NCBI RefSeq assembly: GCF_900101495.1
Contig: NZ_FMUS01000027.1
Span: 1-64,000, forward strand
Direction of reading: 5' to 3'
Source: Alkaliphilus peptidifermentans DSM 18978
GTDB taxonomy: Bacteria > Bacillota > Clostridia > Peptostreptococcales > Natronincolaceae
Length of the DNA stretch: 64,000 bases
Below are positions 17,722 through 27,442 of this stretch, piece by piece. A model generated the notes under the pieces. It was given only the letters and a program-made list of their open reading frames with translations. It did not search any database and had not been told where the DNA came from. A program made the translations under genes and the position numbers. Numbering within the stretch: position 1 is the stretch's first letter; the number at the start of each line of letters is the position of its first letter.

Positions 17722-18702
17722 TTAAACATATCCGTTTTTTCCCCTTATAGAAACCTCTCCTGATATAATTTTAGATTTACTTCCATCCTCATAAATCACC
17801 TCTAATAATCCATCCTCTGTTATGTCTAATGCCTTTGCCTTTATCTTTTTACCACCTTGATGTATTATTATTTCCCTTCCAATTAATGCAGAGTTCATTC
17901 GACAAATATCAATGGATTTCTTTAAAGTACCTTCTGTAATAAAATCGTTGTATAGCTGGTCGAACTTATTTATTATTTCACATAGGAGCTTTTTACGATG
18001 AATCTTCTCACCCTTTTCTAAATACAATGAAGTTGCTATATTGCTAAGTGATTCATCAAATCTGCTGTTATTAACATTAATACCAGGGCCTACTATTAGG
18101 TAATGGATCTGATTTATTTCAGCTACCATTTCAGTTAGTATTCCACAAACCTTCCTGCCACCAACAACTACATCATTTGGCCATTTTATTAAAGCATTAA
18201 GACCTGTAATGCTTCTTATGCCTTCACATACGGCTGCTGCAGCAATTTGTGTTAGTTTACTTCCCTCTTCAGGTGGAATATGAGGCTTTAAAATTACTGA
18301 CATCCATATTCCTTCACCTTTAGGAGATGTCCAGTCTTTTCCCATTCTCCCTTTGCCACCCAACTGCTCTTCACTGACAATTATTGTACCGGACGGCATT
18401 TTTTCAGCAATTTCTTTGGCATAAGTATTGGTTGAGTCTATACTTTGGAAATGAATAATCTTTTTACCAATTTCAGATGTATTAAGATTAGCTTGAATTT
18501 CTGCTGGAAGAAGCATATCGTCATTTTCTTTTAGTAGATAACCCCTTCGATTGGCTGTTTCTATGATATATCCATCCTTTTTCAGGGCATTTATCTGTTT
18601 CCAAATTGCAGTTCGAGATACATTGCATTTTTCTGCTAATGATTCACCAGATATATATGCTCCTTGCTGACTAATTAATTCCTGTAAAATTTTATTTTTC
18701 AA
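17722..18702 (-). CDS. birA: Biotin-protein ligase with repressor domain
   Basis: Attaches biotin to carrier proteins and, as biotinyl-AMP-bound dimer, can repress biotin genes. The 326 residues comprise an N-terminal winged helix (about 1-65, LAEKCNVSRTAIWKQINALKKDGY), a catalytic domain with EEQLGGKGRMGKDWTSP (about 117) and KWPNDVVVGGRKVCGILTE (about 174), and a small C-terminal SH3-like domain. It lies beside the operon for the biotin-dependent Na+ pump, whose carrier subunit is its expected substrate. Separate transcription is likely, as a terminator and a repeat element intervene. Confidence 0.95.
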   Translation of the reverse strand: MKNKILQELISQQGAYISGESLAEKCNVSRTAIWKQINALKKDGYIIETANRRGYLLKENDDMLLPAEIQANLNTSEIGKKIIHFQSIDSTNTYAKEIAEKMPSGTIIVSEEQLGGKGRMGKDWTSPKGEGIWMSVILKPHIPPEEGSKLTQIAAAAVCEGIRSITGLNALIKWPNDVVVGGRKVCGILTEMVAEINQIHYLIVGPGINVNNSRFDESLSNIATSLYLEKGEKIHRKKLLCEIINKFDQLYNDFITEGTLKKSIDICRMNSALIGREIIIHQGGKKIKAKALDITEDGLLEVIYEDGSKSKIISGEVSIRGKNGYV

Positions 18703-18793
18703 TTCATCATCTCCTTATGATAAGGAATATATTTCTTTAGCTAATTATATTTTATCCTATTTTTTACAGAATGAACAATATTATATTAAGTGA

Positions 18794-18812
18794 TGAGGTT
18801 AAAACCTCATAA
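18794..18812. repeat. Duplicated hairpin, left copy
   Basis: TGAGGTTAAAACCTCATAA, containing the palindrome TGAGGTTaaAACCTCA. The same 19 bases recur exactly at 18967-18985, on the other side of the repeat element. It looks like a target-site duplication that covers a whole hairpin. Confidence 0.8.
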
Positions 18813-18966
18813 CAGACTGATGAAAAACCCCCATCTTCCTCGTTGCTTCTAAAACCCAGCACCCTTACGTATTACGTATACGCTGCAGTCGCTAGGTTTT
18901 CTTGCGCCTCGAATCTGTGGCTTTTTCATCAGTCTGCATTTTGATGACTTTGTCTACAACCTGTGT
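18813..18966. repeat. Nested-hairpin repeat between palindromes
   Basis: A 154-base copy of the element at 6840-6990 in the same orientation. It starts CAGACTGATGAAAAA, contains CCCTTACGTATTACGTATAC and the inner AAAACCCAGC/GCTAGGTTTT arms, has TTTTTCATCAGTCTG ending at 18936, and a 30-base tail ending CTACAACCTGTGT. The two copies differ at only a few positions up to 18936, suggesting recent spread; the tails are less alike. Both ends abut identical 19-base hairpins. Confidence 0.88.
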
Positions 18967-18985
18967 TGAGGTTAAAACCTCATAA
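18967..18985. repeat. Duplicated hairpin, right copy
   Basis: Exact copy of the 19 bases at 18794-18812. It lies just past the Na+-pump operon terminator, in the gap before birA. Confidence 0.8.
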
Positions 18986-19009
18986 TTACATCGTGATTCT
19001 TAATACAAA

Positions 19010-19051
19010 AGCCCCAAAGGGTAGACTATCATGGGTCTACCCTTCGGGACT
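19010..19051 (-). terminator. Terminator of methylmalonyl-CoA operon
   Basis: AGTCCCGAAGGGTAGAC pairs with GTCTACCCTTTGGGGCT (wobbles included) around an eight-base loop, followed by TTTGTATT on the minus strand. It lies 41 bases beyond the beta-subunit stop. Confidence 0.88.
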
Positions 19052-19091
19052 CTAATCTATTTATAATTTTGTTCTCGTATATACTACCAGC

Positions 19092-20327
19092 TTAAAATAG
19101 TGATAATAATACTCCCGCTGCAACGGCTGATCCAATTACACCTGCAACATTTGGCCCCATTGCATGCATAAGAAGGAAGTTGCTTGGGTTTTCTTTTTGT
19201 CCAACTGTTTGGGAAACCCTCGCTGCCATAGGTACTGCAGATACCCCAGCTGATCCTATTAATGGGTTAATTGCATTGCCTCCCATCAGCTTGTTCATAA
19301 TTTTTGCTAGAATTACTCCTGTTGCTGTACCAACGGCAAAGGCAATTACTCCCAGTACAATTATTTGTATTGTTTCAAGCTTTAAGAAGTGCTCTGCTTT
19401 GGCTGTTGCTCCAACACTTACTCCAAGTAGTATGGTTACTATATTAATTAATTCGTTTTGAGCTGTCTTTGATAGTCGATCTGTTACTAACGATTCCTTA
19501 AGAAGATTACCAAACATCAATAAACCAACTAAGGCTGTTGCTGATGGTAATAATAAAGATACCACTATAGTAACTAGTATTGGGAAGATTATTTTCTCTT
19601 CTTTTGAAACTGGTCTTAGCTGCTCCATCTTTATCATACGTTCTTGCTTTGAGGTTAATGCCTTCATAATTGGTGGCTGTATAATAGGCACCAGTGCCAT
19701 ATATGAGTATGCTGCCACAGCTATTGGTCCCAATAGATGGGGTGCTAATCTTGATGTTAGGAATATGGCTGTTGGTCCATCTGCTCCTCCAATAATTCCT
19801 ATTGATGATGCTTCTTGGGCATTAAATCCCATAAGTATTGCTCCTGTGAAGGTAAAAAAGATTCCAAATTGTGCTGCGGCTCCTAGGAATAGGCTCTTAG
19901 GATTTGCTATTAGTGGTCCAAAGTCTGTCATGGCTCCTACCCCTAAAAATATCAGTGGTGGGAAGATTCCTAGTTTATTGCCCATATAAAAATAGTTTAA
20001 TAGCCCACCTGGGGTTTCTGTATATACTTGTGCTGGTATTCCATCCACCAGCATTTGTGTAGTTGGATTTTTAAGCATTTCTGCTGTAGCTCCGGCTGTT
20101 TCTGGGCTTAAGGCCTTGATTACTATGTCTCCTATATCCATTAATCCTGAAAAGGGTAAATTTGTTAGTAGCATTCCAAATGCAATTGGAACTAATAATA
20201 GTGGTTCGAACTTCTTGCCAATAGCAAGATAGAGTAATATACAGGAAATTGTTAGCATTACTAGGTGCTGCCAAGTAAGATTTGCATAGCCTGTATTTCC
20301 CCAAAATTCCATCAACACTTCAAACAT
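19092..20327 (-). CDS. Na+-pumping decarboxylase, beta subunit
   Basis: Membrane subunit that decarboxylates the carboxybiotin carrier and exports Na+. The 411 residues include about nine to eleven membrane segments and the family hallmark [20 protein letters not shown] with the conserved aspartate for Na+. [18 protein letters not shown] near residue 350 is a second signature. ATG 20327 is chosen because AAAGGAG lies nine bases upstream; an ATG three codons earlier abuts that site. Last gene of the methylmalonyl-CoA operon. It resembles GcdB, OadB and MmdB alike; with mmdA and mutase nearby, methylmalonyl-CoA is the probable substrate. Confidence 0.92.
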   Translation of the reverse strand: MFEVLMEFWGNTGYANLTWQHLVMLTISCILLYLAIGKKFEPLLLVPIAFGMLLTNLPFSGLMDIGDIVIKALSPETAGATAEMLKNPTTQMLVDGIPAQVYTETPGGLLNYFYMGNKLGIFPPLIFLGVGAMTDFGPLIANPKSLFLGAAAQFGIFFTFTGAILMGFNAQEASSIGIIGGADGPTAIFLTSRLAPHLLGPIAVAAYSYMALVPIIQPPIMKALTSKQERMIKMEQLRPVSKEEKIIFPILVTIVVSLLLPSATALVGLLMFGNLLKESLVTDRLSKTAQNELINIVTILLGVSVGATAKAEHFLKLETIQIIVLGVIAFAVGTATGVILAKIMNKLMGGNAINPLIGSAGVSAVPMAARVSQTVGQKENPSNFLLMHAMGPNVAGVIGSAVAAGVLLSLF

Positions 20328-20366
20328 CTTGTGCATCTCCTTTCAATTGATTTTATATGGGGACTA

Positions 20367-20762
20367 TTATTTTAGTGATACTAAAATATCTCCTCCATTT
20401 ACCGATGCACCTTCCGACACATGAATTGTAGCCACTACTCCAGCTGAAGGAGCCACAATTTCATTTTCCATTTTCATTGCCTCTAAAATAATCAATACTT
20501 GTCCTTCTTGAACCTCTTCACCTTCTTTAACCAATACCTTCCATATATTCCCCGGCATTGGAGAGTCTACATTTGTAGCTCCAGCTGGTGCAGCTGCTGC
20601 TGATTTTGGAGCAGGCTTTGCTGCTGGTTTTGCTGCTGGTTTTGCCACCGGAGCAGGAGCTGAAGTTACTGCTGGTCTTGGGGCTGGTGAAGCACCATCT
20701 TTAATTTCTTCTACCTCTACTTCGTAGCTAACTCCATTTACAGTTATATTAAACTTTTTCAT
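20367..20762 (-). CDS. Biotin carrier subunit of the Na+ pump
   Basis: Carries CO2 as carboxybiotin from the carboxyltransferase to the membrane subunit. The 131 residues have a short N-terminal beta domain ([19 protein letters not shown]), an alanine-proline-lysine-rich flexible linker (about 25-62, with [11 protein letters not shown] repeats), and a biotinyl domain (65-131) with the acceptor Lys97 in EAMKMENEI. The linker length and composition are usual for gamma/delta-type carriers in these pumps. It lies between the OadG-like gene and the beta-subunit gene. BirA, encoded nearby, should biotinylate it. Confidence 0.94.
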   Translation of the reverse strand: MKKFNITVNGVSYEVEVEEIKDGASPAPRPAVTSAPAPVAKPAAKPAAKPAPKSAAAAPAGATNVDSPMPGNIWKVLVKEGEEVQEGQVLIILEAMKMENEIVAPSAGVVATIHVSEGASVNGGDILVSLK

Positions 20763-20818
20763 GATTATTTTCCTCCTTATATCGCTTTTCGATGTTTTAA
20801 TAATAATGATCTTATGGC

Positions 20819-21214
20819 TTATATATTATTTAGCTGTTGCATTCTACCTAGCTTTCCCCATGCAGGTGTTACATCATTTGTCCGAACAATATTTCTAACT
20901 ACTATGTTATGGGTAGAGGTTTGTAGACTAGCCGCTACTGCTGCTGTTATAACTGCAACCAGCTCTGTATCATCTATAGTATCTTCTTCAATAGTTTCCA
21001 CTACCACTGGTTGTGTTTCTATTGCTTGTGTCTGCTGCTTAGCTTTAACTGGCTTATTCACTAGCTTATCCATTATTCTAATGATGAAATATAGCATCAT
21101 TAGTGCAATGAAAACGATAAATACTCCCAGTAAAGTCACTTGAAGGCTGGCTAATAGTTTTTCCCCCAAGGTCATATTATCTACACCATTGCTTAATTTT
21201 TCTAGAACATTCAT
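20819..21214 (-). CDS. Na+-pumping decarboxylase, small membrane subunit (OadG-like)
   Basis: Small anchor and assembly subunit, 131 residues. One membrane helix (about 21-45, [23 protein letters not shown] split here: [16 protein letters not shown]) is followed by a charged linker and a helix ([17 protein letters not shown]), ending with [16 protein letters not shown]. The W..GR C-terminal motif is typical of the methylmalonyl-CoA decarboxylase delta subunit, which often binds Zn or holds subunits together in OadG (family knowledge). ATG follows AGAGGTG. It lies 30 bases behind mmdA. Confidence 0.88.
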   Translation of the reverse strand: MNVLEKLSNGVDNMTLGEKLLASLQVTLLGVFIVFIALMMLYFIIRIMDKLVNKPVKAKQQTQAIETQPVVVETIEEDTIDDTELVAVITAAVAASLQTSTHNIVVRNIVRTNDVTPAWGKLGRMQQLNNI

Positions 21215-21244
21215 TTAATTATCACCTCTTTATAGTTTCTTAGC

Positions 21245-22792
21245 CTATAGTGGCACGTTACCATGCTTTTTAGGAGGTCTTGTTTCCTGCTTGCTGGCCA
21301 GCATATTTAAGGCATCTACAAGTCTTGGTCTTGTTGAAGATGGTTCAATTACATCATCTACAAAGCCTCTTTCTGCTGCTTTATATGGTGTAGCAAATTC
21401 TGATTTGTAATCTGCTATTTTCTCTGCCCTTGTAGTCTGTGGATCATCGGAATTACTAATGTCATTTTTGAATATGATATTAGCTGCCCCTTCGGGGCCC
21501 ATTACTGCAATTTCGGCAGTTGGCCAAGCTAATACTATGTCAGAGCCTAGTTCTTTATTACACATGCCTATATATGCTCCACCGTATGCCTTTCGTACAA
21601 TCAATGTAATTTTTGGCACTGTTGCTTCACTGTAGGCATATAGCATCTTTGCTCCATGTCTAATGATTCCACCATATTCTTGGGTAGTCCCGGGTAGGAA
21701 GCCTGGAACATCCACGATATTTAATACTGGTATGTTGAAGCAGTCACAGGTTCTAATGAATCTACCAGCTTTATCAGAAGCATTAATATCTAAGCAGCCT
21801 GCCAATACTTTTGGTTGGTTTGCAATTACTCCTACTGTTTGTCCATTTATTCTAATATAACCTGTTATCATATTTTGTGCATAGTATTGTTGCACTTCCA
21901 TGAAATCTCCATCATCGGCAATATGTTGAATGATATTTTTCATATCATAGGGCTTATTTGGATTTTCAGGTACTATTTCATCTAGCTCAGGTAGAATCTT
22001 ATTAATATCATCGTCAGTTTCAAAGATTGGTGAGGTTTCCATATTGTTTGATGGCAGGAAGCTTATTAGTCTTCTTATTTCTGCAATACACGCCTCATCA
22101 TTTGCAGATACAAAATGAGCAACACCACTGATTTTATTATGGGTCATTGCTCCCCCCAGTTCTTCGGCACTTACCTCTTCACCTGTAACCGTTTTAATAA
22201 CCTGAGGTCCTGTTATAAACATTTGGCTAGTTTTATCCACCATAAATATAAAATCAGTTAATGCAGGAGAGTAAACTGCGCCACCTGCACATGGTCCCAT
22301 AATGGCAGTTATCTGAGGTATTACCCCTGAAGAAATTGTATTACGATAGAATATATGTCCATAGCCTGATAAAGCATCTACGCCTTCTTGAATTCTAGCT
22401 CCGCCAGAGTCATTTAACCCAATAATAGGCGCACCCATCTTTAAAGCCATGTCTTGAACCTTGCAAATCTTTTTAGCGTGCATTTCCCCCAAAGATCCAC
22501 CAACTACTGTGAAATCTTGAGCGTATGCATAAACTAATCGTCCATCAACCTGTCCGTATCCAGTAACAACTCCTTCTCCTGGAGCGTCTACTTTTTCCAT
22601 ACCAAAATTTACACAACGATGTTTAATAAATGCATCTAGCTCAACGAAGGTCCCTTCGTCGAATAAAAGACTAATTCTTTCTCTTGCTGTTAATTTACCC
22701 TTTTCATGTTGACTGGCAATTCTTTTTTCTCCACCACCCAACAGTATCTTTTCTTTCCGCTGGCGAAGATCTTCCAATTTGTTTATGGTCAT
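21245..22792 (-). CDS. mmdA: Methylmalonyl-CoA decarboxylase, carboxyltransferase subunit
   Basis: Transfers the carboxyl group of (S)-methylmalonyl-CoA to biotin, giving propionyl-CoA. The 515 residues are a two-domain carboxyltransferase of the MmdA/PccB family: N-half with GGGEKRIASQHEKGKLTARER and GGSLGEMHAKKICKVQDMA, and the acyl-CoA oxyanion segments NDSGGARIQEGVDAL and MGPCAGGAVYSPALTDF; C-half with GFLPGTTQEYGGIIRHGAKML and RKAYGGAYIGM. It follows the epimerase and heads the pump genes. Propionyl-CoA carboxylase beta subunits look alike, but the membrane pump genes behind it settle the role. Confidence 0.94.
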   Translation of the reverse strand: MTINKLEDLRQRKEKILLGGGEKRIASQHEKGKLTARERISLLFDEGTFVELDAFIKHRCVNFGMEKVDAPGEGVVTGYGQVDGRLVYAYAQDFTVVGGSLGEMHAKKICKVQDMALKMGAPIIGLNDSGGARIQEGVDALSGYGHIFYRNTISSGVIPQITAIMGPCAGGAVYSPALTDFIFMVDKTSQMFITGPQVIKTVTGEEVSAEELGGAMTHNKISGVAHFVSANDEACIAEIRRLISFLPSNNMETSPIFETDDDINKILPELDEIVPENPNKPYDMKNIIQHIADDGDFMEVQQYYAQNMITGYIRINGQTVGVIANQPKVLAGCLDINASDKAGRFIRTCDCFNIPVLNIVDVPGFLPGTTQEYGGIIRHGAKMLYAYSEATVPKITLIVRKAYGGAYIGMCNKELGSDIVLAWPTAEIAVMGPEGAANIIFKNDISNSDDPQTTRAEKIADYKSEFATPYKAAERGFVDDVIEPSSTRPRLVDALNMLASKQETRPPKKHGNVPL

Positions 22793-22880
22793 GCTTAACC
22801 CTCCTAATGTAAAAATACTAAAGTACTCATCTTATATTTTATTGGCTAGACTGAAGGAAAAACCTATCAGTCAAAGAGAA

Positions 22881-23288
22881 TTAGTCCTCTCTTTCGCTTA
22901 GTTCTACCAGTATTCCATTAGTGCTTTTGGGATGGCAAAAAGCTATTTTAGCTCCACCTGCACCATATCGAGGTTTCTCATCGATCATCCTCATGCCCTT
23001 TTCCTTCATTTCTTCAATAGCCTTTTCAATATTATCAACTCTGAAGGCAAGGTGTTGAATCCCTTCACCCTTTTTCTCAATAAATTTAGCTATAGGCCCT
23101 TCCTCATCTGTTGATTCAAGTAATTCCACCTCAGTATCTCCAACAGGTAGGAAAGCTACTCTTACCTTCTGTTCTTCTACTACTTCTGTACCAGCACATT
23201 CTAAACCAAGAATTTCTTGATAGAATTTTAAAGCTTCATCTAGATTTTTAACAGCTATTCCAATATGATCTAGCTTTTTAACTTCCAT
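22881..23288 (-). CDS. mce: Methylmalonyl-CoA epimerase
   Basis: Interconverts (R)- and (S)-methylmalonyl-CoA, linking mutase and decarboxylase. The 135-residue protein belongs to the vicinal-oxygen-chelate fold, with metal ligands expected at His8 ([12 protein letters not shown]), a mid-chain His in [11 protein letters not shown], and the C-terminal Glu in GILVELSE; all are present. It starts [13 protein letters not shown] and lies 19 bases after meaB. Length and motifs match the family. Confidence 0.94.
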   Translation of the reverse strand: MEVKKLDHIGIAVKNLDEALKFYQEILGLECAGTEVVEEQKVRVAFLPVGDTEVELLESTDEEGPIAKFIEKKGEGIQHLAFRVDNIEKAIEEMKEKGMRMIDEKPRYGAGGAKIAFCHPKSTNGILVELSERED

Positions 23289-23307
23289 CGTAAACCTGCC
23301 TCCTTAT

Positions 23308-24240
23308 TTATAAATTTATCATTTTCTTTATCAATTTATCACTGGCTGTATAGGGATCCAGCTGACGAAGAGCAACCGCTTCAGCCATTTTATGTATCTC
23401 TAGCTGATTTCCATCCCCTATAACTCGCTTCATTAAACTATTTTGAATTAAATCTATTATTTCAGTTTCACTATTTTTTCTTCTCTTTTTTATTAACATC
23501 CCTGAGTTTTCTAGATAGCTACGGTGTTTATGGAGCATCTCTAACAGCTGATCTACACCTTTATTTTCTGTAGCCACCACCTGTAATACCGGAGGCCTCC
23601 AGTCGCTATGATTAAAATCTAACATCATCTCAATTTCAACCTTAGTGCGATCTGCTCCCTCCCTATCTGATTTATTAATGGCAAACAAATCTCCAATTTC
23701 CATAATCCCAGCCTTGATGGCCTGTATATCGTCTCCTAGTCCCGGCACCATTACCATTAGTACAGTGTCTGCAGCCTTAACAATATCTACCTCTGATTGA
23801 CCAACTCCAACTGTTTCTATGAATATGTAATCGAAGCCGTAAATATCCAATACCTTTACAGCCCCTAAGGTTGCTTTAGAAAGCCCCCCTAAGTGACCAC
23901 GGGTTCCCATACTGCGAATAAATACTCCAGAATCAGTATACAAATCTGTCATTCTAACCCTGTCCCCTAATATAGAACCTCCTGTAAAGGGGCTGGTGGG
24001 ATCAACCGCTATAATTCCTACAGTCTTCCCATTTTTCCGAATCTCCTTTGCAAGCTTATCAGTTAGGGTGCTTTTACCTGCTCCAGGAGGTCCTGTTATT
24101 CCAATTACATGAGCTCTCCCAGTATGTTTATAAAGCATCGAGAGTATACTTATTGCTTCGGAATCATTGCTTTCTATCATAGTAATTAATCTTGCAGCTG
24201 CTCTCTTATCTTTATTCATAAGTCCTTCAGCTAGGTTCAT
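23308..24240 (-). CDS. meaB: G-protein chaperone of methylmalonyl-CoA mutase
   Basis: GTPase that guards and reloads the B12 mutase (MeaB/ArgK family). The 310 residues include the P-loop GITGPPGAGKSTL (near 54), VDPTSPFTGGSILGDRVRM, the base-recognition FAINKSDREGAD, and a C-terminal dimerisation helix (DPYTASDKLIKKMI). ATG 24240 with AGGTGG upstream is preferred to a TTG six codons earlier. It lies between the mutase small subunit and the epimerase, as usual for MeaB. Confidence 0.93.
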   Translation of the reverse strand: MNLAEGLMNKDKRAAARLITMIESNDSEAISILSMLYKHTGRAHVIGITGPPGAGKSTLTDKLAKEIRKNGKTVGIIAVDPTSPFTGGSILGDRVRMTDLYTDSGVFIRSMGTRGHLGGLSKATLGAVKVLDIYGFDYIFIETVGVGQSEVDIVKAADTVLMVMVPGLGDDIQAIKAGIMEIGDLFAINKSDREGADRTKVEIEMMLDFNHSDWRPPVLQVVATENKGVDQLLEMLHKHRSYLENSGMLIKKRRKNSETEIIDLIQNSLMKRVIGDGNQLEIHKMAEAVALRQLDPYTASDKLIKKMINL

Positions 24241-24310
24241 TGCTCCACCACCTGTCAATCATTTAGATAGGGAAAAAGAGCATTCTCTTTGTTCCCCATC
24301 TATACATTTA

Positions 24311-24715
24311 TTATAATTCTCTTTTAAGGTTTTCCTTTATGAAATCAATTGTTACTTGAGTTGGTGTACCAGGAGTAAATATTCCAGCTAAGCCACTTTC
24401 TTTTAGTCCTTGAATATCTTCATCAGGAATAACTCCACCCCCAATTACCAGCATATCATCATATACTTCTTCACTCTTTAATAGATCTACCACTTTAGGA
24501 AGTAGGTGGTTGTGAGCACCTGATAATATACTCAATGCAACAACATCTACATCCTCTTGAATAGCAGCTTGAACAATTTGTTCTGGTGTTTGTCGAAGAC
24601 CTGTATAAATAACCTCCATACCGGCATCTCTTAAAGCTCTAGCAATTACCTTTGCACCTCGATCGTGTCCATCTAGACCGGGCTTAGCAACTAATACACG
24701 AATTGGTCTGGCCAT
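24311..24715 (-). CDS. Methylmalonyl-CoA mutase, B12-binding subunit
   Basis: Cobalamin-binding half of the split mutase; 134 residues. It carries the base-off B12 motif DGHDRG (DxHxxG) in [18 protein letters not shown], then the [10 protein letters not shown] and [12 protein letters not shown] loops that hold the dimethylbenzimidazole tail. GGGAGG lies seven bases before ATG 24715; a start eight codons upstream would include that site and is rejected. It lies 33 bases after the large-subunit gene. Confidence 0.93.
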   Translation of the reverse strand: MARPIRVLVAKPGLDGHDRGAKVIARALRDAGMEVIYTGLRQTPEQIVQAAIQEDVDVVALSILSGAHNHLLPKVVDLLKSEEVYDDMLVIGGGVIPDEDIQGLKESGLAGIFTPGTPTQVTIDFIKENLKREL

Positions 24716-24748
24716 AATTAATCCTCCCTCACTATTCATATCATATGA

Positions 24749-26428
24749 TTAAAGAATAACACTTTGTTGATATTCACCAAATACTTCCCTTAAAACACCA
24801 CAAATTTCACCTAATGTTGCATATTCCTTAACAGCATCAATAATATATGGCATTAGGTTTTCAGTTCCTTCTGCAGCCACTTTTAATTTAGCTAGCTTTT
24901 CTTCAACTACAGTGTTGTTTCTTTCAGCTTTTATGTTTCGAATTTTTTGTTTTTGTAGCTCTCCTACTGTAGGATCAACCCTAAGTAATCCCTTTGGCGC
25001 TTCTTCCTTTATTTGGAATTTGTTCATGCCGACAACGATACGTTCATTACTTTCAACCTGTTTTTGGTATTCATAGGAGCTATCCATAATTTCTTTTTGT
25101 ATATAACCCTTCTCAATAGCTTCAGGGGCACCACCCAATAGGTCTATCTTTTCTATGTAGGCCATTGCTCCTGCTTCAATGGAGTTGGTCAAGCTTTCAA
25201 CATAATAAGATCCTGCTAATGGATCTATTGTTTCTGCAACACCACTTTCGTGGGCTACAATTTGTTGTGTTCTTAGAGCTACCCTTACAGAATCCTCTGT
25301 AGGTAAAGCTAAAGCCTCATCCTTCGAGTTTGTATGTAATGATTGTGTGCCTCCAAGAACTGCTGCTAATGTCTGTATAGCTACCCTAACAATATTATTT
25401 TCAGGTTGTTGAGCTGTAAGGGTAGAGCCTCCTGTTTGTGTATGGAATTTTAGCTGCATTGACTTGGGACTTTTAGCATCAAATCTTTCCTTCATAATCT
25501 TTGCCCATAGCCTTCTAGCGGCTCTAAACTTTGCTACTTCCTCAAGTAAATCATTATGAGCATTAAAGAAGAAGGATAATCTTGGAGCAAAGGTATCTAC
25601 ATCCAGTCCAGCCTTTACTGCAGCTTCAACATATGCAATACCATTAGCTAGCGTAAATGCTACCTCTTGTATTGCTGAGGAACCTGCTTCTCTGATGTGA
25701 TATCCTGAAATACTAATTGTATTCCAATTTGGAACATCTTTAGAGCAGAATTCGAAAATATCAGTAATTAATCTCATTGATGGAGCTGTTGGAAAAATGT
25801 ATGTACCTCTTGCAATATACTCCTTTAGTATATCATTTTGAATTGTTCCTCTTAGTTGATCAGAGGACACACCCTGTTTCTCTCCAACTGCAATGTACAT
25901 TGCTAGCAAAACCGAAGCTGGTGCATTTATGGTCATAGATGTACTTACCTTATCAAGTGGTATACCATCAAATAAAATTTCCATATCCTTAAGGGAGTCT
26001 ATGGCAACCCCAACCTTACCTACTTCACCTTCTGATAATTGATGATCGGAGTCATAACCAATTTGTGTTGGCAAGTCAAAAGCTACTGATAATCCTGTCT
26101 GTCCTTGCTCCAACAGATATTTATACCTCTTATTAGATTCTTCTGCTGTTGCAAATCCAGCATATTGTCGCATAGTCCAGAATTTACCCCTATACATGGT
26201 TGGCTGTACACCTCTTGTAAATGGGTACTCCCCTGGAAAACCAAGGTCTCTTTCGTAATCTAAATCGCCTACCTCTTCAGGGCTATATAATCGATCTACC
26301 TTTTCATTTGAACCTGTAACAAATTGCTGTTTTCTTTCAGGAAATTTACTTAATGTCTTTTCTACTTTACCTTCATTCCAGTCAGATTTGCTTTTTTTTA
26401 GCTGTTCTAACTTGCCCTTTTCAAACAT
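24749..26428 (-). CDS. Methylmalonyl-CoA mutase, catalytic subunit
   Basis: Converts succinyl-CoA and (R)-methylmalonyl-CoA into each other with adenosylcobalamin. The 559 residues hold only the TIM-barrel substrate domain; the B12 domain is the next gene, the two-subunit arrangement common in Clostridia and archaea. Clear family stretches: [22 protein letters not shown] (split: [18 protein letters not shown], near 82), [38 protein letters not shown] and [14 protein letters not shown]. It heads the operon mcmA-mcmB-meaB-mce-mmdA-oadG-biotin carrier-beta. About 590 bases of non-coding DNA precede it. Confidence 0.95.
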   Translation of the reverse strand: MFEKGKLEQLKKSKSDWNEGKVEKTLSKFPERKQQFVTGSNEKVDRLYSPEEVGDLDYERDLGFPGEYPFTRGVQPTMYRGKFWTMRQYAGFATAEESNKRYKYLLEQGQTGLSVAFDLPTQIGYDSDHQLSEGEVGKVGVAIDSLKDMEILFDGIPLDKVSTSMTINAPASVLLAMYIAVGEKQGVSSDQLRGTIQNDILKEYIARGTYIFPTAPSMRLITDIFEFCSKDVPNWNTISISGYHIREAGSSAIQEVAFTLANGIAYVEAAVKAGLDVDTFAPRLSFFFNAHNDLLEEVAKFRAARRLWAKIMKERFDAKSPKSMQLKFHTQTGGSTLTAQQPENNIVRVAIQTLAAVLGGTQSLHTNSKDEALALPTEDSVRVALRTQQIVAHESGVAETIDPLAGSYYVESLTNSIEAGAMAYIEKIDLLGGAPEAIEKGYIQKEIMDSSYEYQKQVESNERIVVGMNKFQIKEEAPKGLLRVDPTVGELQKQKIRNIKAERNNTVVEEKLAKLKVAAEGTENLMPYIIDAVKEYATLGEICGVLREVFGEYQQSVIL

Positions 26429-27020
26429 TATACTTCCTCCTTCTAAAAATATAAATTTGTTTTTGAAGTATACACAATGAATCCTTCAGTTTAAATATTT
26501 TTATAATGCCTTACTATATTGCTAAGTTATTTCATTCTAATAATGTCTACATATAATGATGAATATTTCGATAATGTTAATTTATGCAAGTTTTATTTCA
26601 TCGCTTGCAATCACTGAAATTTCTATTGCATCTCACTAAAGTTATTCTACAGCTTTTTGTCAAATCCTGCAACAACTATTGATAAAAATAGTTGGTATTT
26701 TTTTCTTAGGTATTATCTATGATGATTTAAATTTGGTTTATTTTTCCCTGTAATCATTTGTATCATTCTACCAATTCCAATCCTAATATATATTCTATTA
26801 ATAGAACACTCTTTATATAAGATAACCTCAAAAGAATAATAGCATTTCATGCTTTAAAATAATGAGAAATGCGGAAGTTCAGAACCAACTATCCTTACAA
26901 CGAAAAAAGATATGTCCTTCCTATAGAATGACATATCTAACCTTCTATTATCTATGGTGGAAGCAAAAGGGAATTTTGCTTCAAAGATAAACCAGTTAAA
27001 CTTCATGGCTTTTCAGTTAC
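26429..27020 (-). promoter_or_regulatory. Long upstream region of the mutase operon
   Basis: 592 bases with no gene. It holds two hairpins near the DUF3870 end (listed separately) and one possible sigma-A promoter for the mutase operon: TTGACA at 26658-26663 with the weak TTTAGT at 26635-26640, 17 bases apart, which would give a leader of about 200 bases. I see no cobalamin-riboswitch core and no true -24/-12 element. Confidence 0.35.
26908..26938 (-). terminator. Terminator after DUF3870 gene
   Basis: AGATATGTC and GACATATCT pair around a 13-base loop, followed by TTTTTCG on the minus strand. A second hairpin, GAAGCAAAA-N5-TTTTGCTTC at 26960-26982, lies between it and the gene and may add to termination. 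Confidence 0.75.
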
Positions 27021-27350
27021 TTATTCTTCAATATCATTATTTTCGAGGATTTGGATGTATTTGGTGTAACATTTTCTAACTGATGAAATTAATGATTTCT
27101 TAACAGATCCATAGTATCTATTTTTAAATTCTTCCTCAATAGCTTCAATATTCTTTAGATTTTTACCAACTAGAAGCTCCCTAACATGCTCCTTTGCAAC
27201 GCTTGTTACCACTGAACAGTCGGCGTCTAGAATTTCTCCGGTATTTTTATCCAAAATAATACCTAAGGCTATTACTTTATATAGCTCTTCTGCAGTGGTT
27301 CCAGTAGGAAGCTTAGCATACCCACTTATGAATATTTTATAGGGTTCCAT
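27021..27350 (-). CDS. DUF3870 family protein, function unknown
   Basis: A 109-residue cytoplasmic protein. It opens KIFISGYAKLPTGTTAEELY and has a conserved-looking middle (GIILDKNTGEILDADCSVVTSVAKEHV) with one cysteine, then a basic helix (YYGSVKKSLISSVRKCYTKYIQ). I recognise it as the DUF3870 family, with moderate confidence. No function is known to me. Such genes occur near carboxylic-acid metabolism in Clostridia; here it is between fumarase and the mutase operon, with its own terminator. Confidence 0.75.
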   Translation of the reverse strand: MEPYKIFISGYAKLPTGTTAEELYKVIALGIILDKNTGEILDADCSVVTSVAKEHVRELLVGKNLKNIEAIEEEFKNRYYGSVKKSLISSVRKCYTKYIQILENNDIEE

Positions 27351-27377
27351 TCATTTATCAATTCCTTTTTTGTGAGC

Positions 27378-27398
27378 TAGTATTGGTACCTAATACTA
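27378..27398 (-). terminator. Hairpin after fumarase
   Basis: TAGTATT pairs with AATACTA around a seven-base loop, 45 bases past the fumarase beta stop. No U tract follows on the minus strand, so its role as a terminator is weakly supported. Confidence 0.35.
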
Positions 27399-27442
27399 TT
27401 TTATTGTTTTATCAGAAAAATTTCAAGGTAATTATTTTTTTT

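Noticed and set aside
6840-18966. The repeats as CRISPR or an insertion sequence
   Set aside because: Copies are 12 kb apart without regular spacers, have no open frame, and no transposase or cas gene lies nearby.
20071-20304. 77-codon open frame within the decarboxylase beta gene, same strand, another frame
   Set aside because: Lies wholly inside a well-supported gene and has no family features.
26597-26612. Possible sigma-54 promoter before the mutase operon
   Set aside because: The reverse complement gives TTGCA at -12 but GA in place of the invariant GG at -24, unlike the four good elements elsewhere in the window.
26429-26907. Cobalamin riboswitch upstream of the B12-dependent mutase
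   Set aside because: No B12-box-like conserved core could be found by eye; B12 use by the enzyme alone is not evidence.
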